From assembly GCF_021223605.1 (NCBI RefSeq), contig NZ_CP075175.1, positions 3,985,501-4,049,500 of the forward strand: a DNA stretch of 64,000 nt, in the 5' to 3' direction. The stretch's first letter is position 1; each line of letters opens with the position of its first letter. Source of the stretch: Paenibacillus sp. 481. Its GTDB lineage: Bacteria; Bacillota; Bacilli; Paenibacillales; Paenibacillaceae. This document shows positions 1 to 8,603 of this stretch, piece by piece. A model generated the notes under the pieces. That model worked only from the letters and a program-made list of their open reading frames with translations, did no database searches and was not told where the DNA came from. The position numbers and the translations under genes were made by a program.

Positions 1-282
1 TTTGCCGGGTCCTTTCACAGCTTCTCCGTCTACATATACAGATCCAGATGTCGCTTGTTCTAATCCGCCAATGATGTTAAGCAGTGTTGTTTTGCCGCAG
101 CCGCTAGGACCGACAACACAAATGAACTCATTTTCAACAATTTCTAGATTAATATTTTGCAGCGCCACCGTATCTTTTTTTTGCCCCATGTACACTTTGC
201 TGAGCTGTTCAATCACGATTTTGGTAGGGCGTGTAAACCGCTCTATCTCGGGCTCCTCTAGCTTTTGTGCACTTCCTGCCAT
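1..282 (-). CDS. ABC transporter ATP-binding protein, SsuB/TauB type (partial, cut by left edge)
   Basis: Energy-coupling subunit of an ABC importer of the nitrate/sulfonate/taurine group. Only the first 94 codons lie in the window. A Walker A motif GPSGCGKTT sits at about residues 58-66 and is preceded by a typical nucleotide-binding-domain start (VALQNINLEI). The ATG at 282 overlaps the end of the upstream permease gene by 25 bp, so the two are probably translationally coupled. The 30-odd residues before the domain are slightly longer than usual. The substrate is inferred from the neighbouring permease and sulfatase; the substrate-binding protein is not in view and may lie to the left. Confidence 0.85.
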   Translation of the reverse strand, partial: MAGSAQKLEEPEIERFTRPTKIVIEQLSKVYMGQKKDTVALQNINLEIVENEFICVVGPSGCGKTTLLNIIGGLEQATSGSVYVDGEAVKGPGK

Positions 283-1004
283 CCTGTCAGCCTTCTTTCT
301 ACATATAATAGGGCACGATCCATCAATAGCCCAATCATTCCAATGAGCAAAATGCCCGCTACAACAATATCCATTCGGAAGTACAAGCTTGCTTCCATAA
401 TCATCGTGCCAAGCCCTCGGGATGCACCCGTCAGCTCGGCTGCAACAAGCGTTGTCCACGCGCTAGCGAGTCCAAGCCGCATAGCTACAAGAATATAAGG
501 GAAGGAGGCTGGAACCACCACTTCCAGAAAAAGTTGATGATCCTTAGCACCGAGCACACGTGCGGCTTTGATCATGGTCATATCCACATTGCTCACACCT
601 TGAAAAATAGTGACGACCATAACGAGAAAGGAGGAAACGAAGATGACGGTTATTTTGGCCTGCTCGCCGACCCCTTGAGCTACGATAACGAGCGGGATTA
701 ACGCAATCGGCGGAATTGTCCGAAAGAACTGAATCCATGGCTCCAGCAGCAATCGCACGGACTTGTACCAACCTATGAGAAAGGCGATGGGGAGAGCCGC
801 TAACAAGGCTAACGTAAATCCTGCAATCACCCTCCATACACTGATGAAAATGTGCTGCGAGAGATATCCTTTTTCCCATTCAGAGACGAGCGCCTTAGCG
901 ATCGTTAACGGATCGCTCACAATGGCGTTGACGGCCGGAATCGTAGAAGCGGCGAACCAGATGATAATACCAACGACGATGGATAGTACAGACAGCCATC
1001 TCAT
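258..1004 (-). CDS. ABC transporter permease, SsuC/TauC type
   Basis: Inner-membrane permease of about 248 residues with several hydrophobic spans and the binding-protein-dependent transport signature near residues 155-185 (VVVPASFPYILVAMRLGLA), which contacts the ATPase. I place the start at the ATG at 1004. It overlaps the sulfatase stop as ATGA and has AAGGA about 9 nt upstream; an in-frame TTG at 1028 would give eight more residues but has a weaker site. It sits between a sulfatase gene and an SsuB/TauB-like ATPase gene on the same strand, so import of an organosulfur compound (sulfonate or sulfate ester) is likely. The exact ligand cannot be read from the sequence. Confidence 0.87.
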   Translation of the reverse strand: MRWLSVLSIVVGIIIWFAASTIPAVNAIVSDPLTIAKALVSEWEKGYLSQHIFISVWRVIAGFTLALLAALPIAFLIGWYKSVRLLLEPWIQFFRTIPPIALIPLVIVAQGVGEQAKITVIFVSSFLVMVVTIFQGVSNVDMTMIKAARVLGAKDHQLFLEVVVPASFPYILVAMRLGLASAWTTLVAAELTGASRGLGTMIMEASLYFRMDIVVAGILLIGMIGLLMDRALLYVERRLTGWQEVHKS

Positions 1005-2509
1005 GCGTGTGATATCCTTGGCATCCAAATTGGTTCTTTTCCCATCTCAGCCCACACATATTTCAACAGCAGATTAGATTTGAGTTGAGCAAATGTTGGT
1101 TCGTGCCACAGGTTACGCCGTTCTTCGGGATCTTCCTTAAGGTCAAACAATTCGCCGTATGATTGATTGTAATAGACCGTTAGTTTATAACGCTCGTCTA
1201 CATACGTTTTGAGATGAATAGAAGTAGGTTCATGACGATTCTCGCAGATGATATGATCTCTAGCCTGTTGTTGACGCCCCCTCCAAACCTCACTTTGGGA
1301 GACACCGGTCATGGTTCTTGGGATGGGGATACCAGCAAGGTCGAGTAGTGTTGGTGCAAAATCAACCAATGATTGCAGGGCCTCAGAAGTTTGATTTTCC
1401 GGCACATGACCAGGATAACGAACAATCATCGGAATACGGATCAAATCCTCATAATGGAACGGGCCTTTGGCTATCAATCCGTGATGCCCGTAAAAGTGTC
1501 CATGATCCGAAGTGAACACGACGATGGTGTTCTCCGCCAATCCACATTGCTCTAACGTATCAAGTATGTGACCGATATATTTGTCCATGAGGCTTATCAT
1601 TCCGTAGTAAATGGCGATATCCTGACGGAGCGATTGTTCATCATGCACATGGGAATGCATGCCATGACAGGTAAACCCCGTTTCGTGATACGAAGAAAAG
1701 TCAGCATTCTCAAGCCCAGTCAATTTGAAATGAGGTGGATTTGAATCGTGCTCTCCCTTATGAGCCGCAGCCATTGTGATCTGATCCGGGTCATACATGT
1801 TGTCCCATGGCTCTGGAACGAGATAAGGCGGGTGCGGGTCAAAGAAGCTCGACCATAAGAAGAACGGTTCGCCCTGATCGGAATATTGCCGCAGAAGCGA
1901 CGCCGTCCGTTCAGCGATCCAAGTGTCGTAATGATACTCTTCTGGAATCGTCCACGAATGCTGCTCCGAAGCTTTCATACTACCCGTCGGCTCCATAAAA
2001 TAATCTCGCCAATGGAGACAACCTTTCTCTTCCATCCAAATCGCATAATGTTGGCCCACGAGCCATTCATTCGTATGATTTCTCGCCAGCTCAATATGCT
2101 CAAAGCCATAATATGGCCCGGTAAAATGACGCCAATAATCGAGATTTTGCAAATAGGGATAAGATTCAACTGACGGATATTGCTCGGTTGTCCCGAGTGG
2201 TTGGAAGTGCGCCTTGCCAATCAATCCGGTTCGATACCCTGCATTCACAAAAAGTTCCCCGATCGTTTGCTTCTCTTCCGGAAGCTTCGTGCCAAGCGTC
2301 CATGCTCCATGTTGGCTTGGATATTGCCCTGTTAGGATTGAAGAGCGTGAAGGTGTACACGTGGGATTCGGACAATACGCTCGGGTGAATGTGGTCCCGC
2401 CTTGAGCCAAACGATCCAAATGAGGTGTGCTAATCTCCTCGTTGCGCACACCGAGGGTATTCCAGTGCTGCTGGTCGCTCGTAATCAATAAAATGTTAGG
2501 CCGTTTCAA
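1001..2509 (-). CDS. Sulfatase / alkaline-phosphatase superfamily hydrolase
   Basis: Protein of 502 residues with a formylglycine-type sulfatase active site: CTPSR at residues 51-55 matches C-x-P-S-R, whose Cys is oxidised to formylglycine. The N-terminal NILLITSDQQ and a later TSDHGHFYGHHG supply metal-binding residues typical of the superfamily. There is no signal peptide, so it should act in the cytoplasm on an imported substrate. This fits the ABC permease and ATPase genes that follow, with an ATGA overlap at 1001-1004. The start is a TTG at 2509 behind a GAGGGGG site. Substrate (aryl or alkyl sulfate, or phosphonate monoester) is not determinable here. The AraC gene upstream on the same strand is a candidate regulator. 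Confidence 0.88.
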   Translation of the reverse strand: MKRPNILLITSDQQHWNTLGVRNEEISTPHLDRLAQGGTTFTRAYCPNPTCTPSRSSILTGQYPSQHGAWTLGTKLPEEKQTIGELFVNAGYRTGLIGKAHFQPLGTTEQYPSVESYPYLQNLDYWRHFTGPYYGFEHIELARNHTNEWLVGQHYAIWMEEKGCLHWRDYFMEPTGSMKASEQHSWTIPEEYHYDTWIAERTASLLRQYSDQGEPFFLWSSFFDPHPPYLVPEPWDNMYDPDQITMAAAHKGEHDSNPPHFKLTGLENADFSSYHETGFTCHGMHSHVHDEQSLRQDIAIYYGMISLMDKYIGHILDTLEQCGLAENTIVVFTSDHGHFYGHHGLIAKGPFHYEDLIRIPMIVRYPGHVPENQTSEALQSLVDFAPTLLDLAGIPIPRTMTGVSQSEVWRGRQQQARDHIICENRHEPTSIHLKTYVDERYKLTVYYNQSYGELFDLKEDPEERRNLWHEPTFAQLKSNLLLKYVWAEMGKEPIWMPRISHA

Positions 2510-2639
2510 GATTGCCCCCTCATTTCTCGTACAGGAAGATATATCTTATTATTCCTACCTGTTTAGTCATTTATTTGGCATGCAACAATCATATTCGGTT
2601 TAGGACCGACGCAAAATAACATTTTGTTTGTTTTATTTA

Positions 2640-3491
2640 TCATTTTGTTGGGTCTTTTCTAAATTGTGTTGGCGGCATGCCATAATAATGACCAAAAGCT
2701 CTGGAAAAAGAGTACACATCCTTATAGCCTAAACTTGCCGATATTTCGGTTATCGTATATCGCTCTACCTTTAGCAATTCGGCTGCTTTGTCCATGCGCA
2801 GTTTCATCAAATAATGTTGCGGGCTAGTTCCAAGCACACGTTGTAATTCGGTGTAGCAATGAGAACGGTGTACGCCTGCAATAGAAACCACATCGGATAC
2901 GGTTATGCCCTCCATATAGTGGACATCCATGTAGTCCACTGCTCGTTGTATCCAATGTCTGCTATGCTTACCTGATTGCTTGGCTTCGTTGTGCTCCATA
3001 AAGCAGCCTAACAGTTGGTACAGGTATGCTTGTAGTCGAAGGTTCCCGCTGCTTTGCTTACGCATCAAGCTTTGAATTTGATCGAACAGCATCTCTGCTT
3101 CCGATGTCATACCTCCGCGGACGTAGGGCTGCTGCATGGCAAAGCCTATTTTAGTTAAAATAGAAGAAGCTTGAGTCCCGTGAAAAGCGAGCCACTTCAT
3201 ACTAAGAGCTGCTGCATCTGGTTGTACAACCTTATAACTGTAGGGCATATGAGGGTACAAGCAAAATAAATCACCTCTAGTCAACATCACTGACTGCTCA
3301 TGATGTACGAACGAGAGCTTTCCACTAGTAATACAATGAATCGAAAAACATTCTATAATGCGAGAGCCGACGGAATAGTTAGGTTTTGCTACGTTTCTAC
3401 CGGTTCTTACAGGCCAAATCCCTCCTTTTTTCTCTATTTCTGAAGGTGTGTAATAAATGTGTTCAGCAAATTCCGAAGTATACTCTTTCAT
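2640..3491 (-). CDS. AraC family transcriptional regulator
   Basis: Protein of 283 residues with an N-terminal cupin-like sensing half (HHEQSVMLTRGDLFCLYPHMPYSY) and a C-terminal pair of helix-turn-helices at about residues 180-280. The second carries the usual signature (ITEISASLGYKDVYSFSRAFGHYYG). The start ATG at 3491 has AAGGAG 8 nt upstream. It lies 130 bp upstream of the sulfatase-ABC transporter set in the same orientation, so it probably controls those genes. The ligand is unknown. I see no clear strong terminator in the 130 bp gap, so read-through is possible. Confidence 0.9.
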   Translation of the reverse strand: MKEYTSEFAEHIYYTPSEIEKKGGIWPVRTGRNVAKPNYSVGSRIIECFSIHCITSGKLSFVHHEQSVMLTRGDLFCLYPHMPYSYKVVQPDAAALSMKWLAFHGTQASSILTKIGFAMQQPYVRGGMTSEAEMLFDQIQSLMRKQSSGNLRLQAYLYQLLGCFMEHNEAKQSGKHSRHWIQRAVDYMDVHYMEGITVSDVVSIAGVHRSHCYTELQRVLGTSPQHYLMKLRMDKAAELLKVERYTITEISASLGYKDVYSFSRAFGHYYGMPPTQFRKDPTK

Positions 3492-3718
3492 CCTGCAATC
3501 TCCTTAGTGATAGCTAATTATTCATATGAGCTTACTTTGATATATGATTATATGATTACTATCATACGTTTCACATTTATTCTCAACAATAGCCAATGTG
3601 TATATAACAAGATGCAAGTAACCGTTCTTATGTAACAAGAAAACCTCACCCAACATAGCGTTAGATGAGGCTTGAACATCGAAGAATTAACATTTAACAT
3701 TTAACATTGAATATTGAA

Positions 3719-4594
3719 CTAACATCCTACACAACAACTCGATTTCCTTTTTGTCGTTGTCGCTCCACATCCCCCTAGAAAAGGAACACAAAACCGTGTA
3801 TCGGGACAAAAACCCGGATTGGATATACATAATGCTTTCGTAAATGCAGGCTTCTTTTTACTAAGATTTTTAAAATAACAGCTAATACTATGATTGAGGC
3901 CCGCTACACTGTTCAGTTGAAAAGAAACGGGATATTTTGTGTTCACATGTTTATAGTACAGCCCTTCCTTTGTAAAAGGAGGTGGGTACACTTTATCCGG
4001 TATAAAGGGAATGATGTCGTGAACATTGTACACACGTACACTGTTTTTTACGATGTTGTCGTATTTCGCGGCAAAGGTAGGATCTCCAGTACGCGGTGAG
4101 CCATACGTATACACGATCGGCTTATGAAACTTCGTATTCACAGCAATATCCAAACCCGCCAACACCGCTAGAGCTCCACCTAGGCTGTGGCCAGTAATAT
4201 ACAGACGTTTGGTCGGAGACAGCTTATTGAGGACTCGAATGATATTGTTTCTTGTGGATTCATATATGCACGTAAACCCGCGATGGGTTTTCCCACTATT
4301 TTGGACATAAGGATAGGGGATTTGGAAAATATCTTGGTCGGATTCATTGTCTTGAAACGAACCGGTTCCTCTAAACGCGATCACGATTTCATGTTTGGAT
4401 TCCGCGATATACCCGAAAATTTCTTTGATTGGTTGTTCAACACCACCAAGGGCCCGAATGGTGTAGCGCAGCTTAAAGCCTTTCGGTAAGAACAGTTTGT
4501 TCGCTTCAACCAGCACATACGATTGGTAGGTCATAGCCGCAAGAAAAATCGCTATTTTATTTTTACAAGTAAGATTGCTCCTAGAACTCCCCAT
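3719..4594 (-). CDS. Lipase family protein (class 3, alpha/beta hydrolase)
   Basis: Protein of 291 residues in the fungal-type class 3 lipase family. The nucleophile elbow TGHSLGGALA is intact at about residue 135. GSPRTGDP follows, then an acidic NVHDIIPFIP stretch and a candidate catalytic His in GLNHSISCYF. No signal peptide is visible. The C-terminal 40 residues are Cys-rich (NPGFCPDTRFCVPF and a final SSCCVGC), which is unusual for the family and suggests a small disulfide or metal-stabilised tail. The start ATG at 4594 has AAGGAG 6 nt upstream. It lies 34 bp downstream of a clear paralog (4629-5480), probably in one operon. The substrate is unknown. Confidence 0.85.
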   Translation of the reverse strand: MGSSRSNLTCKNKIAIFLAAMTYQSYVLVEANKLFLPKGFKLRYTIRALGGVEQPIKEIFGYIAESKHEIVIAFRGTGSFQDNESDQDIFQIPYPYVQNSGKTHRGFTCIYESTRNNIIRVLNKLSPTKRLYITGHSLGGALAVLAGLDIAVNTKFHKPIVYTYGSPRTGDPTFAAKYDNIVKNSVRVYNVHDIIPFIPDKVYPPPFTKEGLYYKHVNTKYPVSFQLNSVAGLNHSISCYFKNLSKKKPAFTKALCISNPGFCPDTRFCVPFLGGCGATTTKRKSSCCVGC

Positions 4595-4628
4595 AACTGA
4601 CTCCTTTCTCGTACACTAGGCTGTGGAA

Positions 4629-5480
4629 CTAGCACGTTTTTCGAAGCGGGACACACATTTTCGTGCATGGACAAAAACCAGGGTTCGATTGGCAAAGTGC
4701 TTTCGCATAAGCAGGATTCTTTTTGCTGAGGAATTTAAAATAGCAGGCAATTCCATCATTGCGAGGCGTGCTGTTGAGCTGGAAAGATAGAGGATATTTC
4801 TTTTTTACATGCTCATATCTCAATCCTTGTTTGGTAAAAGGAGGAGGGTACAACACTGCTGGGAAAGTAGGATTGCTGTCATGGATATTGAAGACGCGCA
4901 CGCTCTTTTTTACGACATGGTTGAAGCGGGCTGCAAAAACAGGGTCTCCAGTTCGTAGGCTGCCATACGTATAGACAATAGGTTGCTGGAACTTCGTATT
5001 CACTGCGATATCTAGCGCAGCTAGTGTTGCTACCGCGCCACCGTAGTTATGACCGGTAATGTACAATTGTTTGGTTGCAGGGAGCTTGTTGAGCACACGG
5101 ATGATTTTGTCTCGCGTAGATTGGTAAAGGCAAGTAAATCCCCGATGGGTGTTGCCCGCGTTTTCGACAAAAGGATAGGGTACTTGTAGGATGTCGTATC
5201 CTGCAAGAAGGTCCGCAGGGTATGCTGCGTACCCTCTAAACGCAATAATAATTTTCTGTTTGGATTCGGCAATGAAGCCGAATACTTCTTCTGTCGGGTT
5301 CTCTACATTGACTAAGGCGCGGATGATGGAGCGTAGTTTAAAGCCTTTTGGCAACACTACCTTGTTATTAAAAAACAACTGATACGCTTGATAGCTCATG
5401 GCTGCGAGAAAGATTGCATTTTTATTAGTCGAACTGTTGGCTCCGGTTCCAGCTCCAGCTCCAGCTCCAGAAATATTCAT
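4629..5480 (-). CDS. Class 3 lipase paralog with altered active site (probable pseudoenzyme)
   Basis: Protein of 283 residues, colinear along its whole length with the lipase encoded just downstream. The nucleophile elbow reads TGHNYGGAVA instead of TGHSLGGALA, so the catalytic Ser is Asn; the codon is AAC, one step from AGC. The segment that carries the candidate catalytic His in the paralog (NHSISCYF) is NDGIACYF here, so that His is Asp. The frame is open, the fold residues and the Cys-rich tail (NPGFCPCTKMCVPL) are kept, and the N-terminus has a short Gly/Ala run. It is therefore more likely a maintained non-catalytic homolog than a decaying gene. A binding or regulatory role is inference. 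Confidence 0.82.
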   Translation of the reverse strand: MNISGAGAGAGTGANSSTNKNAIFLAAMSYQAYQLFFNNKVVLPKGFKLRSIIRALVNVENPTEEVFGFIAESKQKIIIAFRGYAAYPADLLAGYDILQVPYPFVENAGNTHRGFTCLYQSTRDKIIRVLNKLPATKQLYITGHNYGGAVATLAALDIAVNTKFQQPIVYTYGSLRTGDPVFAARFNHVVKKSVRVFNIHDSNPTFPAVLYPPPFTKQGLRYEHVKKKYPLSFQLNSTPRNDGIACYFKFLSKKNPAYAKALCQSNPGFCPCTKMCVPLRKTC

Positions 5481-5670
5481 CTCATGTTCCCCCTATACGT
5501 TAGGGCTAATATGCTATACGTATGATATGAGCAAAATGTTGAAATGCCATGGGCGTGTGCATATTATTTCGAATCAGGGATCGTTCTTCCAACCGAATGA
5601 ATGTTTTGCTAGGGGATCATATCGATGCAGTGTATTTGCATATATTGAAAGCGGAGAGGAGGATGATTCT

Positions 5671-6165
5671 GTGAAAAAAGGGTTTATGACTGTGATTTGT
5701 TCAGCTTTATTACTTGTATTACTATCCATGTTATCCATATCTGCGCCAGCGGTGGCACAATCTGATCCTGTTCTTACTTCACACAATAAGGCACAACCTT
5801 CAGCATTCACTACAAATTTGCTTGGTACTGATCATGTAGGCAGCTTAAGTTATGGGACAGAAATGTGGATACTGAAAACGTCTCCTGTTCCAGCAGGCTG
5901 GGTGATTACCTATGAAACACGGGATAAGTTTAAGATTTTAAACGCAGCAGGAGCTGCCTCGGGGGTAGAACTATGGGTTTTGCACATTTCCCCGATTCCA
6001 GCAGGCTGGGTTATAACTTTTGAAACACCGTACAAATATAAGATTGTGAACGTGGCAGGAGCTGCCTCAGGTACGGAAATATGGGTAGTGCACGCTTCTC
6101 CGATTCCAGCGGGATGGGTTATTGTAGCGGAACTAAACGGTAAATATAAGATTCGTTACATTTAA
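5671..6165 (+). CDS. Secreted protein with three 36-residue tandem repeats, function unknown
   Basis: Protein of 164 residues. The start is a GTG at 5671 with AGAGGAGG 8 nt upstream; the longer open frame before it has no good start. The first ~30 residues form a signal peptide (KK, hydrophobic stretch, then APAVAQ), so it is exported. The mature part holds three repeats of about 36 residues, each with an E-x-W core followed by SP-(V/I)-PAGWVI and a K-(F/Y)-KI strand, joined by NxAGAASG. The Trp/Pro-Gly periodicity suggests a small beta-repeat surface or matrix protein. I do not recognise the family. It is divergent from the lipase pair, about 190 bp away. Confidence 0.7.
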   Translation: MKKGFMTVICSALLLVLLSMLSISAPAVAQSDPVLTSHNKAQPSAFTTNLLGTDHVGSLSYGTEMWILKTSPVPAGWVITYETRDKFKILNAAGAASGVELWVLHISPIPAGWVITFETPYKYKIVNVAGAASGTEIWVVHASPIPAGWVIVAELNGKYKIRYI

Positions 6166-6201
6166 GGCTGCGCTCCAGTTGATAAAGGCCGCAACAGTTC
6201 T

Positions 6202-6384
6202 TAACGGTTGTCATAGGGGCTAAATCGCCAGATTTGCCTCGTTTTGATTTCTAACGGTTATAGGTGAGCTTATTGCTCCAATTTCATTCAACATCCAGCT
6301 GTTTTCATCATAATAAGCGCCATCATAACCGTTACATGTTGAATGGGTTCATTTTCGCTGAAATAACAACTGTGGCGACCGTTA
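6202..6384. repeat. Dispersed 183-bp palindromic element, copy A
   Basis: One of four copies (others at 9601, 16817 and 32676). It starts TAACGGTTGTC and ends GGCGACCGTTA. The outer ends are imperfect inverted repeats, and an inner pair (TAACGGTTATAGG... and ...ATAACCGTTA) is nested inside. No reading frame is preserved. This is the most divergent of the four copies. A downstream flank carrying AGCTGACCACCAACGG (from about 6419) is related to flanks after copies B and C. Confidence 0.8.
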
Positions 6385-6579
6385 GGAGAGGAGACACAGT
6401 GAATCAGATGTTGGTGGTCAGCTGACCACCAACGGTTAGGGCACAAGGGATCGACTGACTACCAACGGTCAGGGCACAAAGGATCGGCTGACTACCAATC
6501 GATTAGTGCGAAGCTGCTTGCCGTTATCTCAATGAAGAGAAACCCTTGTCTTAACAAACAAAGGTTTCTCGACAAGCTG

Positions 6580-6604
6580 AACATGCCGAAAGGCATGTTT
6601 TTTT
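6580..6604 (+). terminator. Intrinsic terminator with GAAA tetraloop
   Basis: AACATGCC and GGCATGTT form a perfect 8-bp stem around a GAAA loop, followed by a T-run. A second imperfect hairpin (GAGAAACC ... GGTTTCTC, 6537-6570) lies just before it. The nearest upstream plus-strand gene ends at 6165 on the far side of repeat copy A. Confidence 0.75.
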
Positions 6605-6947
6605 GCGTACGTTGGAAGAGGACGAGGAAAAGGAAAAGGACAAGGAAAAGGTGAATTTGCTTGTGCGGACATCGCCGAAATCGATATGAACCACTGGTTG
6701 GTCTTTCGGTTTGTATTCAAGGGGAAGTTCGTGAGCAAAATATACCAATGACTTTTTATTAAAACGATGTTGACGAGCGGATTAAATTAGCGGATGGTAG
6801 GGGAACAATTGCGATTATTGAAGTCAAAAGACAAATGTCCCGAATGAAGGCGAAATAGCGGCTGAGATGCCTTGTTTTAATAGGAATAGACGGACCCGTG
6901 TCCTATACGTGAAAGACATCGAAAATATATACTTGAGGTGAGCCAAG
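6605..6947. other. Intergenic stretch, possible coding relics
   Basis: No intact gene is visible. A purine-rich run (6615-6650) is followed by short plus-strand stretches that read like protein, for example ADGRGTIAIIEVKRQMSR around 6784-6855, but without a start or a consistent frame. They may be remnants of a decayed gene; I cannot name it. Confidence 0.3.
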
Positions 6948-7640
6948 GTGGGGATGCAGCAAATGATCAACTACATGGAACAACACGACAAAATTTATAC
7001 GATGATGAAGCAGTGCCCCTACGAAATCTTGCGTGAATGGAAGCTGACCAAGTTCGAGGCCGGCACGGTCATGTTCTCTCAAGGGGATGTTCAGGACAAC
7101 TTTTACATTTTGGTTGAAGGAGTCGCTGACATTAGCGTTATTGGGGAGAACGGCAAGAAATATGTGCAGTCTACTTATCACAAAGGGGATATGATTGGCG
7201 AGTTGGAGATCGTGGACCGCCTTCCTTTTATCAGTAACGTGGAAGCGGTTACGGATGTGAAGTTGATGGGTCTGAAACGCGAGCATTTTTTGAAATGGCT
7301 GCAGTTGGACCGCAACTTTAACGAGTATTTTATTCGCAGCATCTTAAAGCTTCAGTATGACATTCTGAAGAAGGAGGGGGACAATAATCTGTATCCGCTG
7401 CATGACAGGGTGTGCAGTTATTTGCTCCGTTGCGTGCCTCATGGACAGAAGCGGGCAGATGGAATCGTGATTCAGATCGATAAGCAGCAGCTTAGCAGAC
7501 AATTTGCTGTGACTCCTCGAAGCATCAATCGTATTTTGTCGGAGCTAAAAAAACAGCGCATTATTGATTTGAATAAGCATGAGATTATGATTTTGGACCC
7601 CATGCAATTGCAGTTGGAAGAGCGAAACAGCCGCTCTTAA
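6948..7640 (+). CDS. Crp/Fnr family transcriptional regulator (YeiL-like)
   Basis: Protein of about 230 residues. It has an N-terminal cyclic-nucleotide-binding-like beta-roll (FEAGTVMFSQGDVQDNFYIL at about residues 37-56, then GDMIGELEIVD) and a C-terminal winged helix whose recognition helix is LSRQFAVTPRSINRILSEL. There is no Fnr-type N-terminal Cys cluster. The start is uncertain: GTG at 6948 has GAGGTGA 6 nt upstream, while ATG at 6954 or 6963 is also possible. It is followed by pnuC and deoD on the same strand and probably controls them. The effector is unknown. Confidence 0.83.
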   Translation: MGMQQMINYMEQHDKIYTMMKQCPYEILREWKLTKFEAGTVMFSQGDVQDNFYILVEGVADISVIGENGKKYVQSTYHKGDMIGELEIVDRLPFISNVEAVTDVKLMGLKREHFLKWLQLDRNFNEYFIRSILKLQYDILKKEGDNNLYPLHDRVCSYLLRCVPHGQKRADGIVIQIDKQQLSRQFAVTPRSINRILSELKKQRIIDLNKHEIMILDPMQLQLEERNSRS

Positions 7641-7778
7641 CGGCAAGATAGTATCAATGGAGTTGTCCACTTGAAAAAATGAAAGCCTTATCATTTTCCG
7701 TGCTTACGGGAATTGGGCGATTGAATGTGAGTTGCAATGGTTAGCATCAGGTCAGACTATTACAGGAGGTTGCAGCAC

Positions 7779-8441
7779 ATGATTAAACATCCTTTGTTCG
7801 TTATTATTGCTTGTGCTATCAGTTTAGGGGCGGGCATTTATCTAGGTTCTTCGTACATTGAAATATTTGCTTCTGTCGTGGGCGTTATCAACGTATGGTT
7901 GTTAGCAAGACAAAAAGTTATCAATTTCCTATTTGGCGGAATCGCAGTTGTGTGCTTTATGTACATTTACTTTAACTCAGGTCTATACGCGATGGTCGTT
8001 CTGGCGGCGTTGCAGTTGCTCTTTAACATTTATGGTTGGTACTATTGGATGAAAAATAAAGGTGAAGAAGATGTTACGCCAACGATTCGTTTGTCGGCAA
8101 AGGGCTATTTGATCTGGACCAGTGTTATTTTGGCATCATGGGGGATCTGGTCATACATTCAAGTGAAGTTTACGGATGCGAGCAATCCTTATCTGGATGC
8201 GTTAATCGCGGTCATTGGCCTCGCAGCGCAGTACTTGTTGAGTAAAAAGATTTTGGAGAACTGGCATTTGTGGATTTTGATGAACGGAATTTCTATCGTG
8301 GTGTATTTCTACTCTGGCTTGTATGTGCTGATTATGTTGGCCGTTATCAACTTGATCTTGTGCATCGACGGCTTAATCGAATGGAAGCAACATCATGAAG
8401 CAAACCAAGAGCGTGAAGGTGCAACGGGTACAGGCTTCTAA
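7779..8441 (+). CDS. pnuC: PnuC-type nicotinamide riboside transporter
   Basis: Integral membrane protein of 220 residues, about seven hydrophobic spans, with the PnuC-family pattern of Trp/Tyr-rich loops (LLFNIYGWYYWMKNK, then LILCIDGLIEWKQH at the end). PnuC proteins facilitate uptake of nicotinamide riboside or related vitamins, trapped by phosphorylation inside the cell. The start is the ATG at 7779 with AGGAGGT 8 nt upstream; an upstream in-frame ATG at 7737 lacks a site. It lies between a Crp/Fnr regulator and deoD. Since purine nucleoside phosphorylases can cleave nicotinamide riboside, the three genes may form a salvage unit (inference). Confidence 0.85.
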   Translation: MIKHPLFVIIACAISLGAGIYLGSSYIEIFASVVGVINVWLLARQKVINFLFGGIAVVCFMYIYFNSGLYAMVVLAALQLLFNIYGWYYWMKNKGEEDVTPTIRLSAKGYLIWTSVILASWGIWSYIQVKFTDASNPYLDALIAVIGLAAQYLLSKKILENWHLWILMNGISIVVYFYSGLYVLIMLAVINLILCIDGLIEWKQHHEANQEREGATGTGF

Positions 8442-8500
8442 GACTTACAAGACTTACAAGACTTACAAGACTTCTAAGGCTTCTAAAGTAGATCCGAGCA
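8439..8500. repeat. Short tandem repeat, 9-bp unit
   Basis: Tandem copies of AAGACTTAC and variants directly after the pnuC stop, followed by CTTCTAAGG variants. It is A/T-rich and non-coding. It fills part of the pnuC-deoD gap and may affect mRNA stability or be simple slippage DNA. Confidence 0.6.
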
Positions 8501-8603
8501 AGTTGCAAGATTCAGGTTAGGACAAGCATAAGGTTAGGATAACCAACCGAGGCAACAGAGGAAACAAAAGCAACAAAGGCAACATTATATGGAGGATTAC
8601 ATT

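Noticed and set aside
2..346. Plus-strand open frame of 114 codons at the left edge
   Set aside because: It is the antisense shadow of the ABC ATPase and permease genes; the minus strand carries Walker A and family motifs.
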